A DNA stretch of 64,000 nt from Zantedeschia hybrid cultivar. Taxonomy: Eukaryota > Streptophyta > Magnoliopsida > Alismatales > Araceae. A model generated the notes under the pieces. The model saw only the letters and a list, made by a program, of their open reading frames with translations. It was not told the origin of the DNA and ran no database searches. Both the position numbers and the translations under genes were made by a program. Positions 44,334-56,900 of this stretch are shown one piece after another. Position 1 is the first letter of the stretch. Each line of letters opens with the position of its first letter. Location of the stretch: positions 42,075,194 to 42,139,193 of the forward strand of contig JARZZO010000012.1 in NCBI GenBank assembly GCA_030544215.1. The letters run 5' to 3'.

Positions 44334-45130
44334 AGTTTAGCTGTATTATAAACATTATATATTATGTTAGTTAGCTCATAGTAGTGGTTGCATGCATGTC
44401 CGGGCAGAAAAATCTGAAGTCATTTATGTCACTCAGTCTGCATGTGATTAGTTATTTCCGAATTAAGGGTAAGGTCTGATATGTTGATTAGGTTGTCTGG
44501 TTATTGCACATTGTTAGTGAGTGATTATAGTATGCATATTTCCTTGCAATAAGAAGTTTGGGTTGCATCATGTAGCATCACTCCCATGGCTTGCACTTTA
44601 TCACTTAAGATCTGAGTTCATAGCAAATTAGAGCTTATTTAGCTCTCTGTCACCAAATGGTGTTTATTTGTAAAGATATATGTTAAATAATCAGATTTCT
44701 GTTTAGTTTGGCAAATTTTTTATAGACTGTTGTTTAGGCTTACCTATTGGATCTTTGTTGCTTTGAGATTCACAACCTACCATTTCAGGTGAACCATCTC
44801 TTGACCAAGAATGATTAAATAAATGGTCTCTAAGTGCCGGAGCTAGGATCAAATTTTGAGTGGATGTCAACTTGTTTTGGGAAATTTTATGTAGTACCAA
44901 ACACTGTGTTATAAGTAGCTGATTGCAAATTGTGATCCTGACTTGTATATATTAAACTCTACCTTACTAACTTTATGTAATGATGATATATTGAAAGTTT
45001 CAGTTATTATTCGCAGTTGTATGAATCATCATCTATCCCAACATTCTATTCCGAGGGGTCTCTTTTCCCCCTGTTGCATTCAAGCCTAGTGAATGCGTAT
45101 GATCAATTCCTTATTTATTCCACTGCGTTA
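44334..45130. other. no supported gene
   Basis: AT-rich DNA between the LTR-like block and the LINE remnant. No domain, repeat or RNA gene seen. Confidence 0.35.
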
Positions 45131-45860
45131 TCCACTAATTTTTCTGGGGAGTGACAGTTCTTCTTTGGGACAGAGAGGGAGACCCCGAGATGGGAGAGGG
45201 TGGGATGCTCGCTAGCTTATCATGTGGATAATGGAATTGTATAGTGGTCTGTCCAGCTTCGAAGGAAACTCAAAGGGCATGAAGAGGGAGAGCACATATC
45301 TTTACTTCAGTTACTGTTGTCAGTACAAATTAACTTGACCAGCAATGATTCGATTACTTGGGCAGATAACAAAGGAAGCTTCTCTGTTAAATCTTTTTAA
45401 AATTTTTTGCAAGGGGATCAGCCCTCATTTCGACACTTTGATGATATATGGAAAGTGAAATCACCACTTAGAGTTTTATGTGACTGGTATTCAGGGGGAG
45501 AATTATCACCAATGTGTATAGAACTAAATGGTTCAAGGATTGTGATACATTCTGTTCTTTGTGGAGCTAATACAAAAGACATAGATCATTTATTTAATAG
45601 GTGTCCTGTTAGCAGAGAAGTATGGATCACTATTGGCAGAATTGTGAATTTTTATCCTTCCTTCAACAGTATGCAGGAAATGTGGGAATGTTTTAGTAAG
45701 TTGAAGTTCAAGTTGGCAAAGGGTACTCGACAGAAAATTCTTCACATCTCACTGCATGCAATTTGCTGGGGTATTTAGAAGGAAAGGAATGCAACTTTGT
45801 TGAGGGGAAGTGAACTTTACATTGAGAATATAGTCCTGGTTATCTCTTTCTTGTACAACT
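45131..45860 (+). pseudogene. LINE ORF2 C-terminal remnant
   Basis: Broken plant LINE ORF2 tail. The segment from about 45340 reads DSITWADNKGSFSVKSF, the usual start of the zf-RVT region. Then come FDDIWKVKSPLRVLCDW, CGANTKDIDHLFNRCPVSREVW (the zinc-binding Cys/His set) and ISLHAICWGI, a TAG for Trp (45776-45778) and KERNATLL. It is a different LINE from the one at 15622. The 3' end is close to the left LTR of element C, and no clear poly-A survives. Confidence 0.8.
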
Positions 45861-45966
45861 GATAGTCATATTCTAGGGGTTTTTGCTGAGAATTGGGCGA
45901 GAGAATTCTTTTCAATATAGAGTTTTCTTTATGGCTTGTCTTTGTTTCATTTTCAACTTAGGAACC

Positions 45967-48900
45967 TGTTGAACCAGAAATTTTAAAGATAGGAAACATA
46001 CATGCATGCATATATTTATGTAGGATGCATACAAGCACACATAGATGTGTATGTGTATGCAAAGAAAAAATAAAAAAGAAGGAATGCATGCAGATTTTAG
46101 GATGCATACAAGAACACCACAGCAAATGAAAAAAAAAAAGGATGTATACCTCAAATCTGCAACAGAAGCAGCTCTCCACAGAAGCCTCCAATGGCAGCCA
46201 ATCTGCAGCGGAAAAAGATCCAACAGCAGCAACAAGAAGCCTCCATTGCAGCCTCCAAATCTTGCAAGTTCAGCTCCAACAAGTCATCAACAATGGCCCT
46301 CCAACACAAAACCTGCAACTAGGGACAGCTCCGGCAGCAGGAGGGAGAGGCTCAGCCAGCAGGGAGAGAGAGAGAGGACCGCAGGGAGAGAGAGAGAGGG
46401 CCGCAGGGGAGGGGAGGAGATAAACATAAAAAAAGAAAAAGAAAAAGAAAAATAGAGGGAGAGACCGGCCGGCCTCTCCAGGAGGACCGACCGGCCTCCT
46501 TCCCCTCCCCATCCCGGCACCAACTCTCCTTCTCCATCTCCATCTCTATCTCCATCCTTATCCCCCTCCATCTCTATCCACTCCCCCTCTCATCTCTATC
46601 TCTCTCTCACCTGATCACTACCCAGCCCCCCTACCGGCGCCTAGTTGGCACCAATAGGGGGTGCTACCGGTCCTCCCCATGTCTGGCCTCCAAGGCCTAT
46701 AAGAAGGCCCTCTCCAGCACACAAAGAAGCCCCCCGCTGGCTGCCTCTTCCCAGCCTCCAAGCTCCCTGCCGCAACCTCCTATGCTCCAAGCCTGCACAA
46801 GCAAAGAAGAGGAGAAAGAAGAGAAGGATCATAGTTTTTTTGAAGGTTTTGTAATTTCTGATTTTGGGGAAATAAAGTTCTTTTATTATTCATAAATCAA
46901 TCTTCATGTGAATTATGTTTTTTTAGATGGTTCTTCCATATCGGTTGGTTGACCACCAAATTATAAATAAAATAAATTAATGGTTCTTCCATATTAGTTG
47001 GTTGGCCATTCAAATAAAAAAAAAACAGAAAATAATAAATTAATGATTCTTCCATATTGGTTGGTTGGTCATATTAATCTAAAAAAAGAAAAGTTAAATA
47101 AAAATAATAAACAAAATGGTTCTTCCACATTGGTTGGTTGGCCGTTCAATAATGAATTAATTTAAAAATAAAAAATAATAAATTAATGATTCTTCCATAT
47201 TGGTTGGTTGACCATTCAATAATGAATTAATTTAAAAAATAAAAAATAATAAATTAATAGTTCTTCCATATTAGTTGGTTGATCATATTAACCTTAAAAA
47301 AAAAGAAGTTAAATAAAAATAAAATGATAACATGGAACTTCCATACCGTTTGGTTGACCAAAAGACTTGTTAATTAACCAATCAATCAACCAATTAAATT
47401 AATTTGTTAATCAATCAAATAATTAAATTAACAAACTTGTTAATTAACCAAGTAATTCAACTAATTATATTAATTTGGTTCTTCCATAATGTTTGGTTGA
47501 CCAAAAATTTGTTAATCAATCAGTTAATTTAACAAATTAAGTTAATTTGTCAATTAATCAATTCAACCAATTAAATTAACGAATTTGTTAACCAATCAAT
47601 TAATCAAATTAACAAATTTGTTAACTAATCAATTAATTCAACGAATCAAATTAAACAAACTTGTTAATCAACCAATTAAGTTAAATTGTTAATCAATCAA
47701 CTAATTTGTTAATTAACTAATTAATTCAACTAATTAAATTAAATGGTTAATCAATCAACTTATTAAATTAACAAATCTATTAATTAATCAATTAATTTAA
47801 CCAATTAAGTTAAAATTATGTTAATCAACTAATTAACTCAACCAATTAAATTAATTTGGTTCTTCCATAATGTTTGGCTGGCCAATAATCAGTTAATTAA
47901 CCAATTAAATCAACTGATTAAATTAATTGGCCCTTCCATATTATCTGCTTGACCATTTGTTAATTAATCAATTAAAACAATTAAAAAAATAACATGGTTT
48001 ATCCATATTGGTTGGATGACCAAGGTCTTTTTTTCAAAAAAGATTAAAAAAAAATAATCAGGTTCATTTATACTGGTTGAATAGCCTTAATTTAGTGGTT
48101 CTATCCTATTGTTAGATTGCCCACTTGATTAATGGTTCATTTTTATTGGTAAAGTAACCAAAGGTTATGATTATTGATTCATTCTTATCAATGGGGATAA
48201 TCATTGACTTTTATGGCTCTGTCCTAATTGGGGACTAGGCTATGAAGTCGTGATTATCCTATTTATAGGTGGACCAATAAGAATAAATCTTTGTTCATTT
48301 TATATTGATGGGTTAATCATTAACTAAAGTGATTCTTTCCTACTGATAGATTGATCATTAAGTTCTGGTTCATTTATACTGGTTAAATGACTTAAAATAA
48401 TGATGTGGTTCCTTCATATTGGTTGAAGGACCATTAAAGAATATTCTTAATTATGTGGCGGCCTTCATGCCTCATAAATTAAGAGTATCCTTTAAGTAGT
48501 CTATGTCTTCTCAAAAGATCTCAAATGAGAGGATATGTTGTCTAAATAATCATCCATCTTTTTAAATAATACTTAAAGGATAATTTCAAGAAATCTTCTT
48601 CAAAATACTCACCCATTTCCTAAGAACTTCAAGATCCTTTAAGTATTCTTTAAAGGATATCTATGGAATCCCCCTTATAAAAAGAACAAAAAAATAACTT
48701 GTATGTTGTATTCAACTCTTACTTGTTTCCTGCTTTCTTCAAGCCTTAATTGGATGGTTAATCAAGGGTTACCAATCTTTAATTGGTGTAATTAACACTG
48801 ACCAAGGTCAGTGGGGAGAGGTCAAGAACGCGGATCCACAGTCGATCCATAAGTTATTTAGACTTCGAGGATTAATCCTAGAAGTCTACCTAAAAGAAAA

Positions 48901-49028
48901 GAGAACATGTTTTTAAAACTTAAAATTCTCTTTTCAAATCAAGATTTCCATAAAAAAATTTAAATCCTCTAAATATTTTTTTCAAATCAAAAGATTTTAT
49001 TTTCAAAAATAAAAAAGGGAGTCTTACA
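45967..49028 (+). repeat. element C 5' LTR (about 3.06 kb)
   Basis: Three parts: a 5' part with a TATA-like CTATAAGAA near 46698 and CT-rich DNA; an AT-rich part (46915-48060) of recurring GGTTCTTCCATATTGGTTGG words and a long run of degenerate TTAATCAATCAATTAA words (about 47360-47990); and a 3' part ending AAGGGAGTCTTACA. A segment of about 460 bp (roughly 46106-46566) is missing from the other LTR. No real gene is present; open frames within it are compositional. Confidence 0.85.
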
Positions 49029-49136
49029 GATTTGACACGGCCGGTGGGACTTCTCGTTCCCTTCATCTCTCCATCCAATAAGGCACCTATCAGGACATGC
49101 CTAACTTTCTCTGTTTGATACATGTACAAGGAAACT

Positions 49137-50535
49137 CAGTTTCAATGCCCGCTAAAGTTATGTACGGTCCATTGGTGATTGCTACCCATGCACAATGTGG
49201 GTATTTAACTACGCCGACATGCTTCGGCGATTTTCCAACTGTAGTGGGATCCCCTTACTTCTTTGGGGTAGTTGCTGCATCGGAGCCCGCTCCGATAACA
49301 AGGACGAAAGTAAAGCGTGCTTCCCGCGCCCAAAGGAAGAACAACAATGGCAAACCCGGACGGGTCTATGCCGTCCATACCATCCACATCAAGCCAGTCT
49401 AACAAGAGGTTGAAGAAGGAAAAGATTGCAAGCTCGTCCATAACGGGAAAGACGACCCTCGTTGGCAATCTCCGCATTCGTCTGGATGACGGGGAGCCGA
49501 TAATGCCAAGAACTCGCCATGTTCCGTCGGTTCCCGTATAGAACCGATTTGGTGTACTTCTAAAGGTTTGCCAGGATAGGGCAGCCTTCAAGAAGAAGAC
49601 TAAGAAGCCAAGAGCTCCCGGTCAATGGGGGCAGAAGATACCAACAAAAGCTCTGGATCAGCCGGAGCAAAGAGACCAAGATAAGGCAAGCATGCCTTTA
49701 AGAAGAAGCAATCCTGTGGAAGACATGAATCTTCAACTTAAACAAATCTAGGTGACTAAAGAGGAAGCCCTGAAGATCCGTCGAGTTAGGACTACCCTGG
49801 CTAGACAAACTCCTCAAATACTCAATGAGCCAGTGAGGCAAGTCATGAAAGAAGACTTTCTACCTTATTCCCCATGAGGCCAAAAGAGAAAAGGGGCCTA
49901 TAAGGCCAAAAGACAACAACAACAACAACAAAATCAATAAAGGACTTCGGTCTTCTCAAGACTGGGGGCATCGCCTCCACAAATTCTCAAGAAAAGAAGA
50001 GTCACGCAAGTGACAGAATACGACATTCGGGTATGTACTTGCTATGTCTCAAGCACAAGCAACAGGCTAAATCTGTTGCCGGAAGACCCTGTTGAGATTA
50101 CTAACATAGCACAACGGGATGGGCCTTTGACAAGGCAAGTAGAACAAGCCAAGCAATGGCTCAACAAGAGGAACATGGGAACCAATCCACAACCTCGAGA
50201 AGGTGGAGCCGCTGCCGCAAAAGGCGAAGGTTAAGACGAGTTAGATGCCCACGAAGCAGATCCTGGTCCAGAACAGGCCGATCTAAGCCAGCCTTTGACC
50301 ATAGAAGAAATGAGGCTGGAAAATCAACAACTCAAGACCCTCATGCTGGGTCTTATGCAAAAAATAGAAGACCAACAAAGAACAATGCAAATGAATGGAC
50401 CTCCTTCAAGGGCAGTCCCCATGTCGGCCATGATTAGGCCCTAAGTTCCCGGTGTCAACTTCGCCCTAAATGAAGCTGTGGGAAATCGAGGTGAGGAGCC
50501 GAACCACAATGCTCAGCAGTCCCAGCTTCTGCAGA
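49137..50535 (+). pseudogene. element C gag N-terminal region, broken
   Basis: Coding-like DNA downstream of the primer-site region, in several frames with stops. Visible pieces: MPAKVMYGPLV (about 49147), a Lys/Arg/Asn-rich stretch, and a chain around 50228-50440 with TIEEMRLENQQLKTLMLGL, a short predicted coiled coil that often precedes the capsid in large plant gag proteins. I cannot fix the start codon. Confidence 0.55.
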
Positions 50536-50539
50536 AGAT

Positions 50540-52395
50540 GTGGTGGTGTCCCAGAAACACCTAATTGAGCAGATAGTGGAAGCCAAAATGGCCGAGCAAG
50601 GTGATGGGATAAGTACCTTCGACTTATACAAGGTACCCTTCCCTGTTCATCACCTGTTTAAGAAGTTACCTCTCTGTCATGTGAAGCCCCCCAAGTTCAC
50701 AAGATATGACGGAGAAGGATTTGCCTAGGAGCACATTACCCACTATATGAGTGACTTAAGAAAACTGGCTATAGAAGAAGCATTCCTGCTGAGGTTCTTC
50801 TCAACCTCCTTGACAGACACAACATTCCAATGGTATGCCAAACTGAAGCCCAATTCTATCAGCAATTAGGAAGAAATGCAGAAGAAGTTTATGGACCGAT
50901 TTAAGGTTTCAGAACGGAAAGTGACTATTACAGAGTTGGTGACGCTAAAACAAGGCAAAAGTGAATCCGCCATTGACTACATCAAGAAATGGCGGAACAC
51001 TAGCATGAAGTGCGACAATCCGCTAGTACATGAAGATGCGGTAAAGCTTTGCAAAAGGGGCCTTAAACCAGAAATCAATGAGAAGCTGATTGGGGCAAAC
51101 ATCAGGAACTTCGACCAGTTAAATAATATAGTGTCGGAAATCGAAACGTTCTTTGCCGACAACCCAACAGTGAGCTTCAACAAAGGGAAGGCTCCCAAGG
51201 AACGAGCTTACAATGCCAAGGAAGTGAATGCTGTTGACTTTGCTTCAACAGTAGAAAAGACTGATGGTAGATCCAGTACAAATGCATCCACATCTATACT
51301 GGGGGTAAAGCGTCGTCTCTATCTCTCAGCGAGAAGATGAAAAAGCCGTACTCCTTTACTAGGGAGCATACCAGAAAGTTGTTTGACACTTCTGTTCGAG
51401 CTAGTCTACTGGCACTTTCGAAGCCGAAGAGGCCAGTAGAAGTTGGGAAGACATACGAGCCAAATTACTGTTCGTATCATCGCATGTTGGGGCATGTGGT
51501 AGAAGATTGTTTTCTCTGCAAACATGAGATTGAGAAACTCATCTAAGAAGGTGCAATAGAAATGGGGAAGTATCTGGTGAGTCCACCCCAATCGCATTAA
51601 AAGCCAAGACAGGCCTTCGCGGTGAATGCAATCCATATAAACGAAGATTCATCTTGGGAAGACCCAGAAGAATATATGGATTCCTTTCAGGAGCGAGATG
51701 CCATACTAGACTCTACCCCAGCAACGCCAATATATACACCGACGACACCTCCTCTAGAGGATTTTATCAGGAACACGTCGGAAGAAATCCAAGATAGTTT
51801 GGTAGAATTGTTTCAACAACAAATGAACCTAACCCGTAAGGTGAAGGAACTCTCGGAGCAATTGACTGAAGTCTTGACAGAAAAGAGGGCTCGTCGGTCC
51901 GTCTCAACTGAAGAATCAAGATCCGTACAACAATGCAGAAAGGGCAAACATGTGATTGACTTGAATAAGAAGCCAGAAATCCAGTACAAGAAGCCAGTAT
52001 TCCCTGTAAGAAGAAGATGTAGTCATTGCAAGGGCGAGTCCAGAGACATCCTTACGGTTGAAGAAAGCCTACGAAAGAGGCAAGTTATAGGTGAAGAAGA
52101 ACAAGGAAAAAGAATCAAAGGCAATGCGTCCCTCAAGAAGCAATATTCCTTTTCAGAGGAAAAGACCTGCGAGTTATTCAAGTTATGCATGAAGCATGAA
52201 GTGATGGCTTTGCCTAAGCCTAAGAAACAAGGAGATTTTGAAGATGATATACCCCGATATTGTCCATATCACCGCTCCCGGGGCCACTCCATTAAGCAAT
52301 GCATTGCCTTCAAAGATGAAGTGGAGAAACTGATTCAGAGTGGTGGGATAGATATGGGCAAATATCTGGTGAATCCTTCACGTCCTCACAGTTGA
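50540..52395 (+). pseudogene. element C gag: capsid region and duplicated zinc-knuckle module
   Basis: Retrotrans_gag-type capsid: CHVKPPKFTRYDGEG, then ITHYMSDL, LTDTTFQWYAKLKPNSI, KKFMDRF and YIKKWRN...LCKRGLKPEI. Stops at 50726-50728 and about 50867 replace expected coding residues. A frameshift near 51300 moves to the frame that carries a 68-residue module (51334-51540): KKPYSFTRE...ALSKPKR...YCSYHRMLGHVVEDC...EIEKLI. After a TAA and a Glu-rich linker the module recurs (about 52135-52340): KKQYSFSEE...ALPKPKK...YCPYHRSRGHSIKQC...EVEKLI. Both knuckles are CX2HX4HX4C. The frame ends at 52395 with no protease downstream. Confidence 0.82.
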
Positions 52396-52639
52396 AGTGT
52401 CAATACATACACAACAAATGTGTTATATGTAAAGACCGAAGGCGATGGAAAGATGTCGGCTGCAGCAAAGGCAAGCTCTTCCAGCAATGGTCAAAGAATG
52501 GTATTCGAAGAATACCATATGTTGCCAAATAAGGTTGTGGAGCAAAGTCAAGACAAAATTCAGTAACAAAATGATATAAGGCAAGAAAAAAAAAAGGCTT
52601 TACCATAGACTAAAGGCTCGAAAGAAGGTTGATAGAGTA

Positions 52640-55600
52640 CCATAGCTAGTGACATGTTAGGGGTTGAAACCTCAGCTGATGTGGAAGAAGCCTGATCGAC
52701 ATCCTCTGAGGCCAGTGCGGAATGAACAATTGCAGGAATAATAGCTGCATGATAATCAAGGCTGACTCAGCAAAGGCAAAAGAGAAAGAAAAAAAAAGCC
52801 ATGAAGGAAAAGGAAAAGAGCAGTTACCCCAAGGAGTGCGGTCTAATATATTAGCCTCCGAAAGGGTTATTTCCAAACAAATAGCCCCCAAAAGCAAAGC
52901 CTCTGGTCCCAACAGAGGAGCATTGCTGGCAGAATTCCCGAAGGAGTCAGGAGCAGTGGAATCCTCTGTAGGATTCATCGTCCCAGGAAAAGGTATAGAA
53001 GCCAGTCAGTCCAAGTCTTCGGCAGTTAACTCTGAGCCAGAAGAGAAGTTATCAGAAGCAAATACTGGGAAACATAAAATAATAAAGAAGAGGAGAAGAC
53101 TATACTAAGATCGGAATCTCCTGACAAGAACTCTTGCTCCATTTGATTAAAAAGTGGGATGTCTGTCAGGTCGGGCTCAAAAGCTCCCCAATCCCAAATC
53201 CCGAGGTCATCTTGGGCTGTGTGCCAAACATCTCCCGTCAAATCTAATGTCCTCTGTGGCAACGGACAACTGTAATAAGTCTAGAGAGGTGGCTCCTCGG
53301 GAATATTTACAGCTGAAGAGAAAGAAGGCATAAAGTCAGAAGAGCAACTTAATGTTTAAAAAAATCAAATAGCCAGCCCTACAAATAACGGTAGTCCTAT
53401 CGGCGGAAGGTTGTATACCTGAGAGTGGTGACAAAATGCCTTCGGGAAAAAGGTCAACAAACTCAACATCGCGGTTATCTTAAGCGAGAGAATGAGCAAG
53501 TGGGCTAGGTGATTGCGGCAGATCCAAGTAGGGCTGTACAACTTTGCAGGACTCTTCCTCTACCTGCCTTCGCCTCTTGTGCACTGAAGCCTTTTTAGCA
53601 GAAGCAACTAATCTGCCTATTTCACTCGGCGCCGAAGTAGGTGCAGAGATAGGCTCAACAGCTGAAACAATGTTTGACCTGATAGGCGACTTGATAGTTG
53701 GCGAAAAAGAGGAAGAAACAGGTACAAAGTTTGGTGTTGGGACTAAAAAAGAATATCAAAGTCAGAAAAAATAATCAAAAAGCTAAAAGCAGAAAGTAGA
53801 AATGATAGACGATTTCCGTCACAGCCAAAAGGCTCAGGAGGCTCCGCAATGAGAGTCTGAAAGCACATGTCCAGCTGGGTGGCAGCCTGGCCAACGGCTT
53901 GTCAAACATCTTCAACAGTGGTGGCTCGTGTCATAAGGAAAGCCTCGCGGCAGAGACCAAGCTGACACAACATATAGCTAATGTAGCCCAACCAACGACG
54001 AGCCAGGTCGTCGTTGAAGGCCTATATCGGCAACAAAGTATCCAATGGAACTTTTGGCGGAAAGCCACAATCTGTCAAGAAATCTGTAGTCAAGAAATTG
54101 TCAGGGGATGCTGCAGCATAAAAGTCTTCTGTTGATGATGAGCCTTTCTTCCCTTTATAAGCATACTGGGTAAAGATCCTTTCTGACCCCGCTCAGGCTT
54201 TTGATGCGTCAGAAGAGGAAGAAGCAAAGACGGAAGCACCACCGTGTACAGTCCTAGAAACACGGATGTCCCTATTCCGCTGACTGATGTCGCTGCCATG
54301 ACGCCGCCACCAAGTAGCAAAGGTGACCATTATCCCACCCTCATAGGTGGGTAAAGGAATGTGAGGCCTGTCGCTAGGAGCCTTGTACTGAAAGAAGTTC
54401 CACCATAGGCGAGTCACTAAATGACCGTTGTGGCTTTCGTATACGCATGGTAAATCAGCAAAAGTGAAGTCTGAAGGTATTCTATGGTCATATCTAAAAT
54501 TCTACGAGAAGCGGTGAGGATAATAAGACTAAAAAACAACAATGCCCATTTTCTTCAATACAAGGAATTCAGGGCGGGTACTCTAATGCCAGACATCAAG
54601 AACATCTGTGCTATGACCTATCTCACTTGTCTATGGATCAAACCAAGAGCGGTCTATGACACCCCCTCTATCAGCAAATGTCCTAAATTACCGCGAAGAA
54701 AGGTCAAAGTCCAATCGTCGGGAGGACTGAAAGGGATAAACCAAAGTGTATCTCGAGCAAAGGATAACTGGCGGGCTCCGTCTCCACTCTACTGGCCTGC
54801 AAACCTCAAGATGGTCGGAAAAGCTATGTCCACCTCACCCCTGACGGATGTCAAACCAGAGAGTAATAATCCTGCCCAAGTACTGATGTAGTGAGTTGCC
54901 ATCACTACGGAACACCGTGGCGGATCAGCTGAGCTGCTAAGCGCCTCGAAAGAATGATATATGCGTGCCAAAGCAGTAGGTGCAATCGCCAATCGGCTGT
55001 TAGTGGCTAAGCAGCAAGCTGCCAGAAGAACTTCGGGGCGCAGAATCTCCTTATTGCCATAAGGTACGGCAAAAGTAACCAACCAGTAGGCAAGAAAAGC
55101 AGCCGCGAATGTAACAACATCAAGTCTCCAGGGATTAGTTGTTTGAAGAGCCGGCTCAATAACAACACTATGAAGCGGAAGCTTACTCCTAGGGATCTCG
55201 GGAAGACTCTTCCTACTGGAAATATCCGCAAAATGCTTCTTGTAGTAAAAGGGGCCTCCGTAGAAGTAGTAGACCCAAGCTGAGACAGAGACTCGGCCAA
55301 GTCTGGTGGAGCTGTCCGCCTCTGAAGAAGAAGACTTCCTAGCTTTGGCGAGATCTTTCCATACCGTCAAAAGATAATGGTAGCAATAAGGGATCTTATA
55401 GGAACCGGCACCGTCCGTCACACTGCGGTAAAACTCATCTAGAACTGCCTCCTCATAAGGCTCGCCTATAATAGGAAGCCCGGAGATGCGGTGAAAGGCC
55501 CATAGATTTAGTGCTGTCTCGCCCTTTGTAGTGGCGATAGTATTGGTCTCTAAGATATACCTCTATGCCAAAGCTTAGATGTAACCTGAATAATAGGGAT

Positions 55601-56335
55601 AGCTATACTGAGCTGCTACTACTGCCTGGTATATACCCACACCCTCCAACAATTGGCCATGGTGCCGCAAGATGTATTGGAGCCACTCTGTCGCCCCTGG
55701 GTGAAAGTTATGCGAGGCCCTCATCTTCAGACGTCCATGCCAACTAGGACGGTCCTCTGAGATGATGTTGCAAAGTAGAGCCAAGTGGTCAAATGGCTCG
55801 TGCACTGAGCCCTTTGCCGCTCTAGTCAGAAAAGATCCCACCAGCTGCCCAGAACCGGCTGCGGGAAGACCACCTGAAGAAGCCCACACAGCAGGCTGGA
55901 ATGTGTAAGGAGTGCAATGCACCTGCAACAAATCCCTTATCGGGCCAATCTGTGACAAAGACGGGTACTCCAATATCCGACGTGCCAGAGGCGGAAATGC
56001 CGGATACGAAGTAGAAATCAAGCCCTCCATGCTGTCTCTCTCTAGAAGAATAGCCATCTCAGCTCCGTCCTCAATAGGAAAAGCTTGTTCAAGCAATTCC
56101 TAAATAGCAAAATCTAACAGGAGGTGTTTCTTCAGTCCCAATTCCTGAAGAAATAGAAGAATCCATCGCGAAAAGTGATGCGTGCTGTATCAATGGGAGC
56201 AGTATCATCAGAAGTGACTCGGAAGTGAGAATATGCCACCCAGGTAAACCCAAGATCAAACACGGGCTGCTCAGAACTAGCCCCTTCCATGGCCTCAGTA
56301 GACCTCGCAACAGGGGAATCTCCAACAACTGTCAT
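52640..56335 (-). pseudogene. antisense plant mobile domain (PMD) gene of element C
   Basis: ATG at 56335 (MTVVGDSPVARS). A frameshift near 56150 leads to a long frame with LLEQAFPIEDGAEMAILL and later WLQYILRHHGQLLEGVGIYQAV. PMD hallmarks follow: NLWAFHRISGLPIIGEP (about 55490-55540) and, in 54789-55421, LAYWLVTFAVPYGN, EVLLAACCLATNSRLAIAP and IYHSFEALS. Further pieces to about 54195 (LVTRLWWNFFQYK) show the domain's C-terminal part. Probable last exons lie at 53263-53107 and 53021-52830, separated by an intron-like GTATAG...GGCTCAG. Several frameshifts and stops. PMD proteins (MAIL1/MAIN family in Arabidopsis) act in silencing and genome stability, and PMDs also occur in transposons; here the role is unknown. 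Confidence 0.75.
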
Positions 56336-56900
56336 TTGATCAGATAGCGGGAAAGAGAAGCTGCAGAAGTAAAGAGAATTATATAGACAAGCAAAGTACA
56401 AAAAGAAGTACATAATATGACAAAATATATGGTAAAGATGACAACAGCCTGAAGACGCTAGAAGCAGAGACTACATACAAAATTGGGACTCAAAGTCCAA
56501 TGCAAAGCTAGGGTAGTTAAAACCCTCAAATCTCAAGGTGGGAGATTTAAACCCTATGAACCAAAATCAGAGAGTATTGAGTCCACAAAGCTGCAAGGCT
56601 CAGACTCTTACTCTCAGAAGTTTACTTGGGTAGTGAACCTGGAAAGGGATCAAGCCAGTGGTTCCAAGCCCAAAGTAAGATTGGGACTTCGTCAAGCTCG
56701 GGTAGCCATCATAAGTCATCGATCAAAATATCAAAAACATTGAAGTAAATTTCAGACGAACAAAGAAGTTCAAAGTTCAGTCATGAATAGACAAACGCAA
56801 CGGCACATATGTAATCAATGCAGTGCGAAATTAAATCAAGAAGATGCACGTGAGACATGCCTTTAACGTTGTCTCCGGCATGCCTCTCGTAGGGGGCAAT

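Noticed and set aside
45912..46235. Cys/His/Phe-rich minus-strand frames
   Set aside because: They arise from low-complexity ATGCAT and GTGTAT words at the LTR start and reappear in the other LTR (56781-57053).
47360..47990. Possible satellite or matrix attachment region in AT-rich LTR
   Set aside because: The words are degenerate without a fixed period and occur in both LTRs, so they are LTR content. Attachment activity cannot be read from sequence.
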